This document shows positions 35,593-44,580 of a stretch of DNA of 64,000 nt, piece after piece (positions within the stretch are counted from its first letter, which is position 1; each line of letters opens with the position of its first letter). The notes under the pieces are model-generated. The model ran no database searches. It was given only the letters and a program-made list of their open reading frames with translations, and had not been told where the DNA came from. A program made the translations under genes and the position numbers. Origin of the DNA: an uncultured Rhizobium sp. (GTDB lineage: Bacteria > Pseudomonadota > Alphaproteobacteria > Rhizobiales > Rhizobiaceae); assembly GCA_945952415.1 (NCBI GenBank), contig CAMFIF010000003.1, positions 124,001 to 188,000 of the forward strand, read 5' to 3'.

Positions 35593-36786
35593 TCAGCCCG
35601 CAAGATCGAGATGGTTTTGCGGCAAAAAGGTCTCCGGCAGGCCGGTTTCGCCGTCGCCGCGCAGGATGCCGCCCATCAGGCGACGGGCAAGCACATGGGC
35701 AATGCCGAAGCTCACCTTGAAGCCGCCGGTGAGCACATGGATGGTATCGAAACCGGGAAGCCGGCCGACCATGGGATCGCGCCCGATGGCCTTGGGCCTC
35801 AGGCCTGCCCACCGTTCGATCACCGTTGCCTCCCGGAGAAGGGGCATGAGGAGACGCGCCGCCTCGATCAACCCGTCCAGCGCGCCATCGGTCGACCGGG
35901 CATCGTCGAACCGGTTCTCGCTCGTGCTGCCGATGGCCACCCGCCCGCCCTCATGGGGCACGATGTAGAGACCGTCGAGATAGACGACCGGCATATCCGC
36001 CGGCAGGGACGCCGCAAGAAGTGCCGCCTGGCCCTTGACCGGCACGACGGGCGCTCTCGAAAAGGGGCCGCACAGGGCCTCAAGAAGCCCGGCCGTCCGA
36101 TAACCCGCGGCAAGAATCGCCGTGCCGAAACCGATCCTTGCCCCGCTTGCCATGACGGCAACCCGCCCCACGGGATCGAGCGACGCGACCGGGCTATGCT
36201 CCAGCAGCGTGACTTTCGGATGGCTCTTCAGAAAAGCAGCCAGCGCGGCAGTCAGGCCCCGCGGGCTCACGCGCGCGGCAAATGTCTCTTCCACCAGCCC
36301 ATAGGCAGAGGCCTCCCCCGCCAGAAGATCGCCGGCGAAATCCGGTGAGCGAAGATTCCAGTAAAACCGCTTCTCGCCTGACACCCAGTGGCGGGCCGCA
36401 TCGTCCTGATGCCCGCGGGCAATATCGGCGAGATGCGGTTTCGGCAGCGGAATGAGCCGCCCGCAGCGTCTGTAGCCGCTCTTGAGCCCGGTCTTCTCCT
36501 CGATCGCGCGGATCTCGTCTTCGAGCGACAGGAGGGCATCGAACTGGAACTGCTTCTTCGCATTCCAGCGATCCGGCATGTGCGGCATGAGCGCGCCCAG
36601 AAGCCCGCCGCTCGCCCCGCTGGCAAGCCCGCCCGCCTCGGCCAGGGTCACCGAAAGACCGGCGCTCGCACCCTCAAGTGTGGCCCAGAGCCCCATGATG
36701 CCGCCGCCGACGATCAGGAGATCCGACAGGTGTGCGCCATGCGGCGATTGACGCCCGAGCCTGCCGGCATTATCGCCAAGAACCAT
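35593..36786 (-). CDS. FAD-dependent oxidoreductase, MnmC(o)-like
   Basis: A 397-residue DAO-family flavoprotein. The FAD fold begins LLIVGGGIMGLWATLEGASAG, followed by GGLASGASGGLLGALMPHMPDRWN, which resembles the oxidase half of bifunctional MnmC. It ends with ERWAGLRPKAIGRDPMVG and LTGGFKVSFGIAHVLA. With MnmD encoded back to back, the likely role is removing the carboxymethyl group of cmnm5(s2)U34 in tRNA. The start codon shares the tetranucleotide CATG (36784-36787) with the mnmD start on the other strand. A general amino-acid oxidase remains possible. Confidence 0.75.
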   Translation of the reverse strand: MVLGDNAGRLGRQSPHGAHLSDLLIVGGGIMGLWATLEGASAGLSVTLAEAGGLASGASGGLLGALMPHMPDRWNAKKQFQFDALLSLEDEIRAIEEKTGLKSGYRRCGRLIPLPKPHLADIARGHQDDAARHWVSGEKRFYWNLRSPDFAGDLLAGEASAYGLVEETFAARVSPRGLTAALAAFLKSHPKVTLLEHSPVASLDPVGRVAVMASGARIGFGTAILAAGYRTAGLLEALCGPFSRAPVVPVKGQAALLAASLPADMPVVYLDGLYIVPHEGGRVAIGSTSENRFDDARSTDGALDGLIEAARLLMPLLREATVIERWAGLRPKAIGRDPMVGRLPGFDTIHVLTGGFKVSFGIAHVLARRLMGGILRGDGETGLPETFLPQNHLDLAG

Positions 36787-37495
36787 GACCGACACCCCGC
36801 ACGACATCCCGGAAGAACGCCTCGACTGGCGCGAGGGCGATATGCCCTATAGCGAAGCCTTTGGCGACCATTTTTATTGCCAGACGGATGGCCGGCTGGA
36901 ATGCGGCCATGTCTTCCTCGCCGGCAACGGGCTGCCGGAACGCTGGAACGAGACGCCGCGCTTCACGATCGGCGAACTCGGCTTCGGCACGGCGCTGAAT
37001 TTCTGCGAGACCTGGCGGCAGTGGAAGGACTGGCGGGGGAATGACGGTCACCTGACCTTCACCTCCTTCGAACTTTACCCCATGCAGGCCGCCGATATCG
37101 GCCGCGCCCTTTCCCGCTGGCCGGAAATTGCCGCCGAGCGGGAGGCCCTGCTCAGTCAATGGCCGGCGGAGCCTTCCGGTATCGTCTCCCTGGATCTCGA
37201 CCCGCAGACCCGGCTCCGCGTGGTGTGCGGCAGGGCGCTCGATGGAGTTCGCGCAGAACAGGCTCCCTTCGATGCCTGGTTTCTCGATGGCTTCGCCCCT
37301 GCCCGCAATGGCGACATGTGGTCTGCCGAGATGATGCAGGCGGTCTTCGACCACACGGTGCCGGGCGGCACCTTCGGAACCTATGCGGCAGCCGGCTTCG
37401 TCCGGCGCAATCTGCAGGCGGCGGGCTTTGTGGTCGAAAGGCGCAAGGGCTTTGCCGGCAAGCGAGAAATGCTCTGCGGCATCAGGCCGGCCTGA
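36785..37495 (+). CDS. mnmD: tRNA 5-methylaminomethyl-2-thiouridine methyltransferase MnmD
   Basis: A 236-residue SAM-dependent methyltransferase equal to the N-terminal half of E. coli MnmC. It adds the last methyl of mnm5(s2)U34. Seen are RLDWREGDMPYSEAFGDHFY at the start, ERWNETPRFTIGELGFGTALNF (SAM loop), FDAWFLDGFAPARNGDMW and GTFGTYAAAGFVRRNLQAAGF. Family members that stand alone are called MnmD. Neither start has a strong ribosome-binding site. The stop overlaps the 3' end of the convergent hybrid-kinase gene by 14 nt. Confidence 0.88.
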   Translation: MTDTPHDIPEERLDWREGDMPYSEAFGDHFYCQTDGRLECGHVFLAGNGLPERWNETPRFTIGELGFGTALNFCETWRQWKDWRGNDGHLTFTSFELYPMQAADIGRALSRWPEIAAEREALLSQWPAEPSGIVSLDLDPQTRLRVVCGRALDGVRAEQAPFDAWFLDGFAPARNGDMWSAEMMQAVFDHTVPGGTFGTYAAAGFVRRNLQAAGFVVERRKGFAGKREMLCGIRPA

Positions 37496-40400
37496 ACGCC
37501 GCTTCCGGCATCTTCAGCCAGCGGGCGAGCTTTTCTTCCAGCGCCTCCGGGCTGATCGGCTTGGCGAGATAATCATCCATGCCGTGGGAAAGGCAAAGCT
37601 CGCGGCCGGACTGGGTGTCATGCGCCGTCACCGCGATGATGGCGACCGGCGGCATATCCGCCACCCGCTCCATATGGCGGATGCGACGCGTGGCCTCGAG
37701 CCCATCCATGACCGGCATGGAAATATCCATCAGGATCACGTCGGGATGATATTCCTGCCACAGGCGAATGGCCTCTTCCCCGTCCGCCGCCAGCCGATAG
37801 GCATAGCCGGCAGCCTCAAGGATCTGCGAGAAGACATAGGCATTCACGTCATTGTCTTCCGCAACGATGATCCGCACCCGTTCCGGCGGTGCTTCTTCCG
37901 CCGGTTTTGGCGGCGAACGGGTTGAGACTACAGAGGATGCGCCGATGCGCTTTCCGCCGGCGCCCTCGCCGCGCAGGTCGGTATCGCGATGGCGGTTGTG
38001 GCGCGAGCGCAAGACCTCGATGACAGTGTTGCGCAGGATGTTCGCCCGCACCGGCTTTGCCACCTGCGCATCCGCCTGCAGCGTTTCGATGAGGCGCTGG
38101 TCCGTCTGGTCGAGCGCGGCGAGCAGGATGATCGCCGGCGCGTGAAAGCCGCGCTCGCCCCGCAGCGCCTGGCAGAAATCGAGCGCCAGTCCGTCTCCCA
38201 TGTGATAATCGACCAGGACTGCGTCGACCGGCACGCCCATGTCGTCGGCCGCATCGAGGATCATCCGGGCGGTGGCCACATCCTCCGCCCCACAGGCATC
38301 GAAACCCCAGGCCACCAGCTGTTCCAGAAGAATGCTGCGGTTGAGCGCACTTCCGTCCAGCACCATCACCCGGGCGCCCCTGAGATGGGCGGGAACGGGC
38401 CGGCGATTGTCGGCGGTGGCAACCGCCGGCATGGGCAGATGCACCGAGAAACTGGAACCCTGGCCGGGCTGGCTTTTCGCCTCGATCGTCCCGCCGAAAA
38501 GACCGACAAGCCCCGCCGTGATGGCGAGGCCAAGCCCGGTACCCTCGGCGGTGCGCTGCTCGCCCGCGCTGCCGCGCGAAAACTTCTCGAAAATCCTGTC
38601 GAGCCGGGCGGGCTCGATGCCGATACCCGTGTCCTCGACCTTCACGGTCACGAGATTCGTCCCGTCCGGCGCGGTGCCTGCCAGGACTTCCAAAAGCACA
38701 TGGCCATGTTCCGTAAAGCGGATGGCATTGCTGAGGACATTGCCGACGATCTGGCGGAAGCGACCGGCATCGCCGATCACCCGGCGCGGCACGTCGGCGG
38801 CAGCCCGGACGAAGAGATCGATATTCTTCTCGCTCGCCGCCGCGCCATGAAGCGCGGCCACATCCTCCACCGCCTCCAGCGGATCGAAAGCCTGCGGTTT
38901 CAGCTCCAGCTGTCCGCTGTCGATCTTCGAGAAATCCAGGATGTCGTTGAAGACGGTCAGAAGCGTATGGGCGGATTTGCCGATGATTTCGGTAAAGGTG
39001 CGCTGCCGTGCGTCGAGATCCGTTTTAGACAGCAGCTCCGTCATGCCGAGAACGCCATTGATGGGCGTGCGGATTTCATGGCTCATATGGGCGAGGAATT
39101 CGGTCTTGGCGCGGTCGGCGGCCTCGCTGGCGGCCAGGAGCTTTTCGAGCTCTTCCTGCCGGCGCTTGAGATCCGTGAGGTCGTTGAGAACGACGAGCAC
39201 CTGGCCCCGGGCGCTGAGTGTGGCCCGGAACTGCACCCAGCGCCGTCCATTGGCCAGGAAGGTGGCAGTGATCGCGCCTTCCGCCTGCATCCGCGCCCGC
39301 CATTCAGCAGCAAGGCGCATGCCCTCCTCGCTCGTGCCGAAATCACCCCGTGCCAGGCAGTGGCGGAAACACTCGTCCCAGCGCCGCCCGGGTTCGATCA
39401 GCGCTTCCGGCACGCACATGGTCTCCGCCGCCGCGGCGTTGGAGAGCGTAATGACGCCGTCATCGACGATGAACAGCCCCTGGGCCATGACCCGCGCGGT
39501 ATCGCGCATCATCTGGCCGATGTTTTCCAGCTGGCGCTGCTGCTCCGTCAGCTCCCGCTGCTGCTGGCGCAGATCGGTAATGTCGCCGAAGGTGATCAGC
39601 GTCTTGCCGCCCGTGAGATTGCGCGAGGTCGCGTGGACCGAACGCCCGCCTTCAAGGACGAATTCCACCGAGGCCTCGCTGCCCCGCTCGAAGAGCAGCG
39701 ACAGCCGTTCGGCCAGCACCTCGCCCTCCCCCGCCCCCGGACCGGCGCGATCATAGATCAGCCCGATCGCGTGGTGCACCGGCTGGCCACGCATCTTCGT
39801 ATCCGCTGGCAGCCCGCAGACCCGGAAGAAGGCCTCGTTGACATATTCGATTGCCAGATGCTCGTTGAAGACGAGGACCCCGGCGGGAAGACCGCTGAGG
39901 ATGCCGCTCATGTCGCGGCCGAGATCTTCGGCGCGCGCCTGGGCCTCGCGCAGCGCCTCCTCGCGCGCCTTGATGTCCGAGATGTCGATGACCGAGCCGA
40001 TCAGATAGGTGTCGCCATTCTCGGTTTCGACGCAGCTGGTGCGCGACATGGCGGAGAATTCCCGCCCCGAGGAATGATGGCAGGTCTCCTCCATGGCCGC
40101 GGTGAGATGATATTCCAGCACCCGGTGATTATGCGCATAGACCTGCGCGCCTTCATCCCCGTAGCTCTCCTTTTCCGTTCGCCCGATCAGCTCCTGCGGG
40201 CGGTGGCCGAAAAGCGCGCAGAAGGCGGCATTGGCAAAGATCATCCGGTGCTCGCTGTCGCGGGCAAAGACGGCAACGGGCAGCTGCTCGATGATGGAAT
40301 GGTAAAGCTCGTTGCGCGCTACATGCTCGCGCAGCAGCAATTCCTGCTGCTTCAGATCCGACACGTCGAGCCGCACCAGAATGCGCATGCCGTTTTCCAG

Positions 40401-41219
40401 CCGCCGATTGAGGCAGCGCAGCCAGCGGCCGTCGCAGGAAAGTTCGGTGCTTTCCGAATAATCCTGGTCGAAGAAATCCAGCCGGGATTCGATCCAGGCC
40501 GCGCGCGTGCCGAGCCGGTCGGCGAGACCGGGATAATGACGCACGCCGAAATCGTAAAGCGCGCCGAAGAAACCCTCGAGCGTCAGCCCGGGCTTGAGCG
40601 GCCCGACGGCCTCGCCATAGAGCCCTTCCATGCGCAGGTTGCGGTAGAGGAGCCGCCCGTCCGTATCGAAGACGGCGACGCCCACATCCAGCATTTCAAG
40701 CGCATTTTCGACCGAACGCTTTACCGCACCCTCGGTCTGCCGTGCCGCTTCCGGCACCCGGCCGCCGCGGGCAGCGGCGTTTTCGACGAGCACCCGCCCG
40801 TCTTCGGACAGGATCCGCACCGGTTCCGCCAGCTTGTCGAGCCCCTTGCGGATGGCGACGAGATCGGCCGCCGCATCGCCGAGCGCCCGCTCGGGCATCT
40901 GGCCGAAGAGATAGATCTCCCCCTCGTCGGTAATGAAACGTTCCACCTCCGCAAGGCCGAGCGCATGGCCGTCGCGGGCGGTTACCACGAGCGTCGCCTC
41001 GCGGCCGTCCGTCACCGTCTGCCGCTCGATGTCCTCGCGCGCCCGGTCGCGATAGGAGGGAAAGATCCGGAGCGTGCCGGGCAGGATGCCGTGGAGTTTC
41101 AGATAGGCGTCGTTCGCCGCCACATACCGAAGCATATGGTCCTTGATGAAGGCTGGCCTGTCCAGCGCGGCAATCCGCTGACAGGCGAGCTCAAGCAAAT
41201 CGGCCTTTGCCTGTGTCAA
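37482..41219 (-). CDS. Multi-PAS hybrid histidine kinase with two receiver domains
   Basis: A 1245-residue soluble sensor with no transmembrane helix. Several PAS-like domains span about residues 10-690 (for example SIIEQLPVAVFARDSEHRMIFANAAF, ILSGLPAGVLVFNEHLAIEYVNEAF). The kinase core has the H-box FLAHMSHEIRTPINGVLGM near His712, the N-box and GTGLGLAI. Receiver 1 (about 950-1075) has VLVDYHMGDG but VMVLDGSALNRS where a paired acid is expected. Receiver 2 (about 1110-1235) is complete: VAEDND, ILMDISMPVMDG, AVTAHD, LAKPIS. Output presumably goes through a phosphotransferase elsewhere. Signal unknown. The promoter region faces the mttB-like gene. Confidence 0.88.
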   Translation of the reverse strand: MTQAKADLLELACQRIAALDRPAFIKDHMLRYVAANDAYLKLHGILPGTLRIFPSYRDRAREDIERQTVTDGREATLVVTARDGHALGLAEVERFITDEGEIYLFGQMPERALGDAAADLVAIRKGLDKLAEPVRILSEDGRVLVENAAARGGRVPEAARQTEGAVKRSVENALEMLDVGVAVFDTDGRLLYRNLRMEGLYGEAVGPLKPGLTLEGFFGALYDFGVRHYPGLADRLGTRAAWIESRLDFFDQDYSESTELSCDGRWLRCLNRRLENGMRILVRLDVSDLKQQELLLREHVARNELYHSIIEQLPVAVFARDSEHRMIFANAAFCALFGHRPQELIGRTEKESYGDEGAQVYAHNHRVLEYHLTAAMEETCHHSSGREFSAMSRTSCVETENGDTYLIGSVIDISDIKAREEALREAQARAEDLGRDMSGILSGLPAGVLVFNEHLAIEYVNEAFFRVCGLPADTKMRGQPVHHAIGLIYDRAGPGAGEGEVLAERLSLLFERGSEASVEFVLEGGRSVHATSRNLTGGKTLITFGDITDLRQQQRELTEQQRQLENIGQMMRDTARVMAQGLFIVDDGVITLSNAAAAETMCVPEALIEPGRRWDECFRHCLARGDFGTSEEGMRLAAEWRARMQAEGAITATFLANGRRWVQFRATLSARGQVLVVLNDLTDLKRRQEELEKLLAASEAADRAKTEFLAHMSHEIRTPINGVLGMTELLSKTDLDARQRTFTEIIGKSAHTLLTVFNDILDFSKIDSGQLELKPQAFDPLEAVEDVAALHGAAASEKNIDLFVRAAADVPRRVIGDAGRFRQIVGNVLSNAIRFTEHGHVLLEVLAGTAPDGTNLVTVKVEDTGIGIEPARLDRIFEKFSRGSAGEQRTAEGTGLGLAITAGLVGLFGGTIEAKSQPGQGSSFSVHLPMPAVATADNRRPVPAHLRGARVMVLDGSALNRSILLEQLVAWGFDACGAEDVATARMILDAADDMGVPVDAVLVDYHMGDGLALDFCQALRGERGFHAPAIILLAALDQTDQRLIETLQADAQVAKPVRANILRNTVIEVLRSRHNRHRDTDLRGEGAGGKRIGASSVVSTRSPPKPAEEAPPERVRIIVAEDNDVNAYVFSQILEAAGYAYRLAADGEEAIRLWQEYHPDVILMDISMPVMDGLEATRRIRHMERVADMPPVAIIAVTAHDTQSGRELCLSHGMDDYLAKPISPEALEEKLARWLKMPEAAFRPA

Positions 41220-41444
41220 GATGGAACGCTCCCGGGGCCATATCCTCCCCTGTCTGCCGGGATAGCACTCTCACATTGACAATGCGTTAACCTTGCGGGC
41301 GAGCGAAACGGGCCATTCGCCGCAAAGGGTCGCTTCCGGAATATTCACTATCCCAAAGAAGTCAGCAACCTGTCGCAAATGATGCGGACGGCCCGCCGTG
41401 ATTTCTGCCACAAATCGTGTCGAGGAAATTACAGCGAGTTATCC

Positions 41445-43031
41445 ATGAGCGACATTTTGGCGACGGTTTCTACCCCCTCGATCGAGAACTCGGCGGCATC
41501 CGGCCGGACGAGGCGCGGTGGCGGACGGGGCGCGGAACGGGTGCGCAAGGCGCCCGCGGCCGCTTATCTGAATATCAAGAACACGCTGGCACGCACGGAA
41601 CTTCTGACCCCCGAGGCGCTGGAGGACATTCACAATGCCTCGCTCCAGGTGCTGGAGGAAATCGGGGTGGACGTGATGCTGCCCGAAGCCCGCGCGATCA
41701 TGAAGCAGGCGGGCGCGACCGTGACCGAAGGCTCCGAGCGCGTGCGCTTCGACCGGGGGCTGATCCTGGACATGATGGCGCACGCCCCTTCCGAATTCAC
41801 GCTGCACAGCCGCAATCCGCTGCGCAACGTGCAGATGGGCGGCAACAATCTGGTCTTCGCCCAGATCGCCAGCGCCCCCTTCGTCGCCGACCGCGAAGGC
41901 GGCCGCCGCGCCGGCAACCGGGAAGATTTCCGCAAGCTGCTGAAGCTCATGCAAAGCTATGACGTGGTTCACGTCAATGGCGGCTATCCCGTGGAGCCGA
42001 TCGACATCCATGCCTCGATCCGCCATCTCGAATGCCTTTCCGACATCGTGACGCTGACGGACAAGCCCTTCCACGCCTATTCGCTCGGCAAGCAGCGCAA
42101 TATCGATGCGCTGGAAATCGCCCGCATCGCCCGCGGCATCACCGCAGAGCAGATGGAGAGCGAGCCCTCGCTCTTCACCATCATCAATTCCAATTCGCCG
42201 CTGCGCCTCGACATTCCCATGCTCCAGGGCATCATCGAAATGGCGAGCCGCAATCAGATCGTCGTGCTCACCCCCTTCACGCTGGCCGGCGCCATGGCCC
42301 CGGTCACGGTCGCAGGCGCGCTGGTGCAGCAGAATGCAGAAGCGCTCTGCGGCCTCTCCTTCGCGCAGATGGTGCGCAAGGGCGCACCCGTGATCTATGG
42401 CGGCTTCACCTCCAATGTGGACATGAAGACCGGCGCTCCCGCCTTCGGCACGCCGGAATACATGAAGGCCGTTATTGCCGGCGGCCAGCTCGCCCGCCGC
42501 TACGGGGTGCCCTACCGCACCTCGAACGTGAATGCGGCCAATACGCTCGATGCACAGGCCGCCTATGAATCGGCCCTTTCGCTCTGGGCCGTCACCCAGG
42601 GGGGCGGCAATTTCGTCATGCACGCCGCCGGCTGGAGCGAGGGCGGGCTGACGGCCTCCTTCGAGAAGTTCATACTCGACGTGGACCTTCTCCAGATGGT
42701 CGCCGAATTCCTGAAGCCGCTCGACACCAGCGCCGATGCGCTGGGCCTCGATGCGATCCGCGATGTAGGTCCCGGCGGCCATTATTTCGGCACCCCCCAC
42801 ACGCTCGCCCGGTACGAGAGCGCCTTCTACTCGCCGATCCTCTCCGACTGGCGCAATTTCGAAACCTGGACGGAAGCGGGCCGGCCAACGACCTACGACC
42901 ACGCCAACCGCATCTTCAAGCAGACGCTGGAGCGCTACGAAGCACCGCCGATCGATCCGGCCGTGGCCGAGGAACTCGAGGCTTTCGTCGCCCGACGCAA
43001 GGCAGAGGGCGGGGTCGCCACCGATTTCTGA
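41445..43031 (+). CDS. MttB-superfamily (trimethylamine-type) methyltransferase, non-pyrrolysine
   Basis: A 528-residue TIM-barrel protein of the trimethylamine:corrinoid methyltransferase superfamily. Recognisable blocks are LTPEALEDIHNASLQVLEEIGVDV, HAPSEFTLHSRNP, HVNGGYPVEPID and GAPVIYGGFTSNVDMKTGAPAFGTPEY. There is no in-frame amber codon, so it belongs to the non-pyrrolysine group that includes glycine-betaine methyltransferase MtgB; the substrate is probably a quaternary amine. ATG 41445 is chosen; upstream codons are unconserved. TTGACA at 41276-41281 may be a -35. No corrinoid-protein or methyl-H4folate gene lies nearby. Confidence 0.82.
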   Translation: MSDILATVSTPSIENSAASGRTRRGGGRGAERVRKAPAAAYLNIKNTLARTELLTPEALEDIHNASLQVLEEIGVDVMLPEARAIMKQAGATVTEGSERVRFDRGLILDMMAHAPSEFTLHSRNPLRNVQMGGNNLVFAQIASAPFVADREGGRRAGNREDFRKLLKLMQSYDVVHVNGGYPVEPIDIHASIRHLECLSDIVTLTDKPFHAYSLGKQRNIDALEIARIARGITAEQMESEPSLFTIINSNSPLRLDIPMLQGIIEMASRNQIVVLTPFTLAGAMAPVTVAGALVQQNAEALCGLSFAQMVRKGAPVIYGGFTSNVDMKTGAPAFGTPEYMKAVIAGGQLARRYGVPYRTSNVNAANTLDAQAAYESALSLWAVTQGGGNFVMHAAGWSEGGLTASFEKFILDVDLLQMVAEFLKPLDTSADALGLDAIRDVGPGGHYFGTPHTLARYESAFYSPILSDWRNFETWTEAGRPTTYDHANRIFKQTLERYEAPPIDPAVAEELEAFVARRKAEGGVATDF

Positions 43032-43040
43032 CGAAGGAAA

Positions 43041-43072
43041 ACCCGCACGAGCTGGCAAATCTTCGTGCGGGT
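43041..43072 (+). terminator. Hairpin after the mttB-like gene
   Basis: ACCCGCACGA and TCGTGCGGGT make a perfect 10-bp stem with a 12-base loop, 10 bp after the stop. No T tract follows, so it may act as a 3'-end stabiliser or a factor-dependent end. Confidence 0.5.
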
Positions 43073-43188
43073 AACGATCCGTAGACAAGTTCAGTAAGAG
43101 TTGGCCGGGGCTAACCGCTCCGGCCAAACTTCATATTGGTTCTTCGCACCCAATTGAAAGCATCTCTTTCATGCCACCGGGCCCGCAG

Positions 43189-43860
43189 TCACGACGCTGC
43201 CAGGTAGTCGTCGAAACTGCATCCGGGGCCCGTTTCGAACCGCTCGCCGGGAGTGGAGAGCGAGGCGATCCGGTCGATGCGGAAATCCCGGAAGGATTGT
43301 CGCAGCTCGCACCAGGCCGCCAGAAGCCAGACCTGCCCGAACACGCATAGCCCGAGCGGACGCACCGTGCGCACCGTTTCTTCTCCCTCCCCGTCCCGAT
43401 AGCGGATCGACAAGAGCAGGCGTTCGGCGATTGCCTTGCGGACCGGCTCCAGGAGCGCAGGCGGCTCCATGACGGATGAGCGGAAGGCACGGATCGGGGC
43501 CTGTCGCAGCCTGTCCCGGTGATCGGGCGGCAGGCGCTCGGCCACCTTGTCGAAAGCTTCACGGGCCGCCTGTCCGAGGCGGGCATCGCCCAGCATGTGC
43601 ACGGCCCTCAACCCGAAGGCCAGTGCTTCCAGCTGCTCGAAGGTGAAGGTCATGGGCGGAGCATCGAAATCCTCGCGCAGCAGATAGCCTACGCCCCGCT
43701 CGCCATCGATCGGCGCACCCGATGCCACGAGATGCTGCATGTCCCGGTAGATCGTGCGCGGCGCCACTTCCATCCGCTCGGCGATTTCCGCAGCCGTCAT
43801 GGCCCGCCCCGTGGAGCGCATCAGCTGAATGATTCGGAATAGCCGGTCTGCAGGCCGCAT
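43189..43860 (-). CDS. YafY-type HTH/WYL transcriptional regulator
   Basis: A 223-residue regulator: an N-terminal helix-turn-helix (RLFRIIQLMRSTGRAMTAAEIAERMEVAPRTIYRDMQHL, shown in part by family pattern), a middle YLLREDFDAPPM linker with FEQLEALAFGLR, and a C-terminal WYL ligand-sensing region (LLLSIRYRDGEGEE ... WLLAAWCELRQSFRDFRIDRI). WYL domains bind small ligands or nucleic acid. It is divergent from the small monooxygenase/DUF1905 operon and is its probable regulator. Confidence 0.87.
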   Translation of the reverse strand: MRPADRLFRIIQLMRSTGRAMTAAEIAERMEVAPRTIYRDMQHLVASGAPIDGERGVGYLLREDFDAPPMTFTFEQLEALAFGLRAVHMLGDARLGQAAREAFDKVAERLPPDHRDRLRQAPIRAFRSSVMEPPALLEPVRKAIAERLLLSIRYRDGEGEETVRTVRPLGLCVFGQVWLLAAWCELRQSFRDFRIDRIASLSTPGERFETGPGCSFDDYLAAS

Positions 43861-43873
43861 GATCGCTCACCAA

Positions 43874-43923
43874 GGTTGTGGCCATAACCCTGTCAGTAGG
43901 CCTGTGATCATATGCCCCTGTCA
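43874..43923. promoter_or_regulatory. Palindrome and repeats between the WYL regulator and its divergent operon
   Basis: GGTTGTGGCCATAACC (43874-43889) is a palindrome with one mismatched pair. CCCTGTCA occurs at 43888-43895 and again at 43916-43923. The block lies between the two divergent start codons (43860 and 43946) and is a reasonable operator for the WYL regulator. Confidence 0.4.
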
Positions 43924-43945
43924 ACACTATCACGACAGGAAGACC

Positions 43946-44242
43946 ATGACTGATACCGTATATGAAATCGCCATCTGCAAGCTGATACCGGGAAGCGAAG
44001 CATCCGCAGGGCGCGAAAAGGCCATGGCGGCCGTGCGAACCTATCCCGGCTTCGTCCGCTGGAAAGCCTTGGATTGTGTCGAGGATCCGCTTCTGATTGC
44101 CGATCTCGTGGAATGGGAAAGCCTTGCCCATGCCAGCGCCGCCGGTGAAAATGTGATGAAGGATCCCGCTTTTGCCGATTATATGGGAGCGATAGCGGAG
44201 GTCGTTCTCATGCGGCATTTCACCGTGAAATCCGCGGTGTGA
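43946..44242 (+). CDS. Antibiotic-biosynthesis-monooxygenase-fold protein
   Basis: A 98-residue ferredoxin-like (ABM) protein: VYEIAICKLIPGSEASAGREKAMAA, YPGFVRWKALDCVED, ADLVEWESLAHASAAGENV. Such small dimeric proteins act as quinone/heme monooxygenases or as non-catalytic binding proteins. ATG 43946 follows ACAGGAAG. Its stop overlaps the GTG of the next gene. It is likely controlled by the divergent WYL regulator. Confidence 0.75.
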   Translation: MTDTVYEIAICKLIPGSEASAGREKAMAAVRTYPGFVRWKALDCVEDPLLIADLVEWESLAHASAAGENVMKDPAFADYMGAIAEVVLMRHFTVKSAV

Positions 44243-44571
44243 GCGAAACCCAAGCCTGGAGGCAGCCACTGGAACCGGATCTTTCCTTCGAATTCGAAGC
44301 GCCTCTCTGGCTCTACTCGGGCAAGGGTGCCTGGCATTTCATCACGCTCCCTGCAGAAGTGGCGGAGGCGATCCGGCTTCTTTCGGGGCCGCGCCGGGGC
44401 TTCGGCCAGTTGCCGGTGGCGGCCCGGATCGGAACGACCGCCTTTCGCAGCAGCATCTTTCCGGATGCGAAGAGCGGGTCCTATCTCCTGCCCGTCAAGG
44501 CGGATGTGCGACGCAGGGAGGGGCTCTCGGAGGGATACCCGGTCCGGGTCTCCCTGACCGTCAATCCGTAA
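44239..44571 (+). CDS. DUF1905 family protein
   Basis: A 110-residue protein starting at GTG 44239, sharing GTGA with the preceding stop. LSFEFEAPLWLYSGKGAWHFITLPAEVAEAI, FGQLPVAARIGTTAFRSSIFPD and GSYLLPVKADVRR are typical of DUF1905, a small beta-barrel family of unknown function. Coupled with the ABM-fold gene. It is convergent with the cytochrome b gene, 9 nt away. Confidence 0.83.
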   Translation: MSETQAWRQPLEPDLSFEFEAPLWLYSGKGAWHFITLPAEVAEAIRLLSGPRRGFGQLPVAARIGTTAFRSSIFPDAKSGSYLLPVKADVRRREGLSEGYPVRVSLTVNP

Positions 44572-44580
44572 GGGGGCGGC

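Noticed and set aside
37989..41279. A 1096-codon plus-strand frame opposite the hybrid kinase
   Set aside because: Antisense shadow; His/Arg/Gly-rich without motifs.
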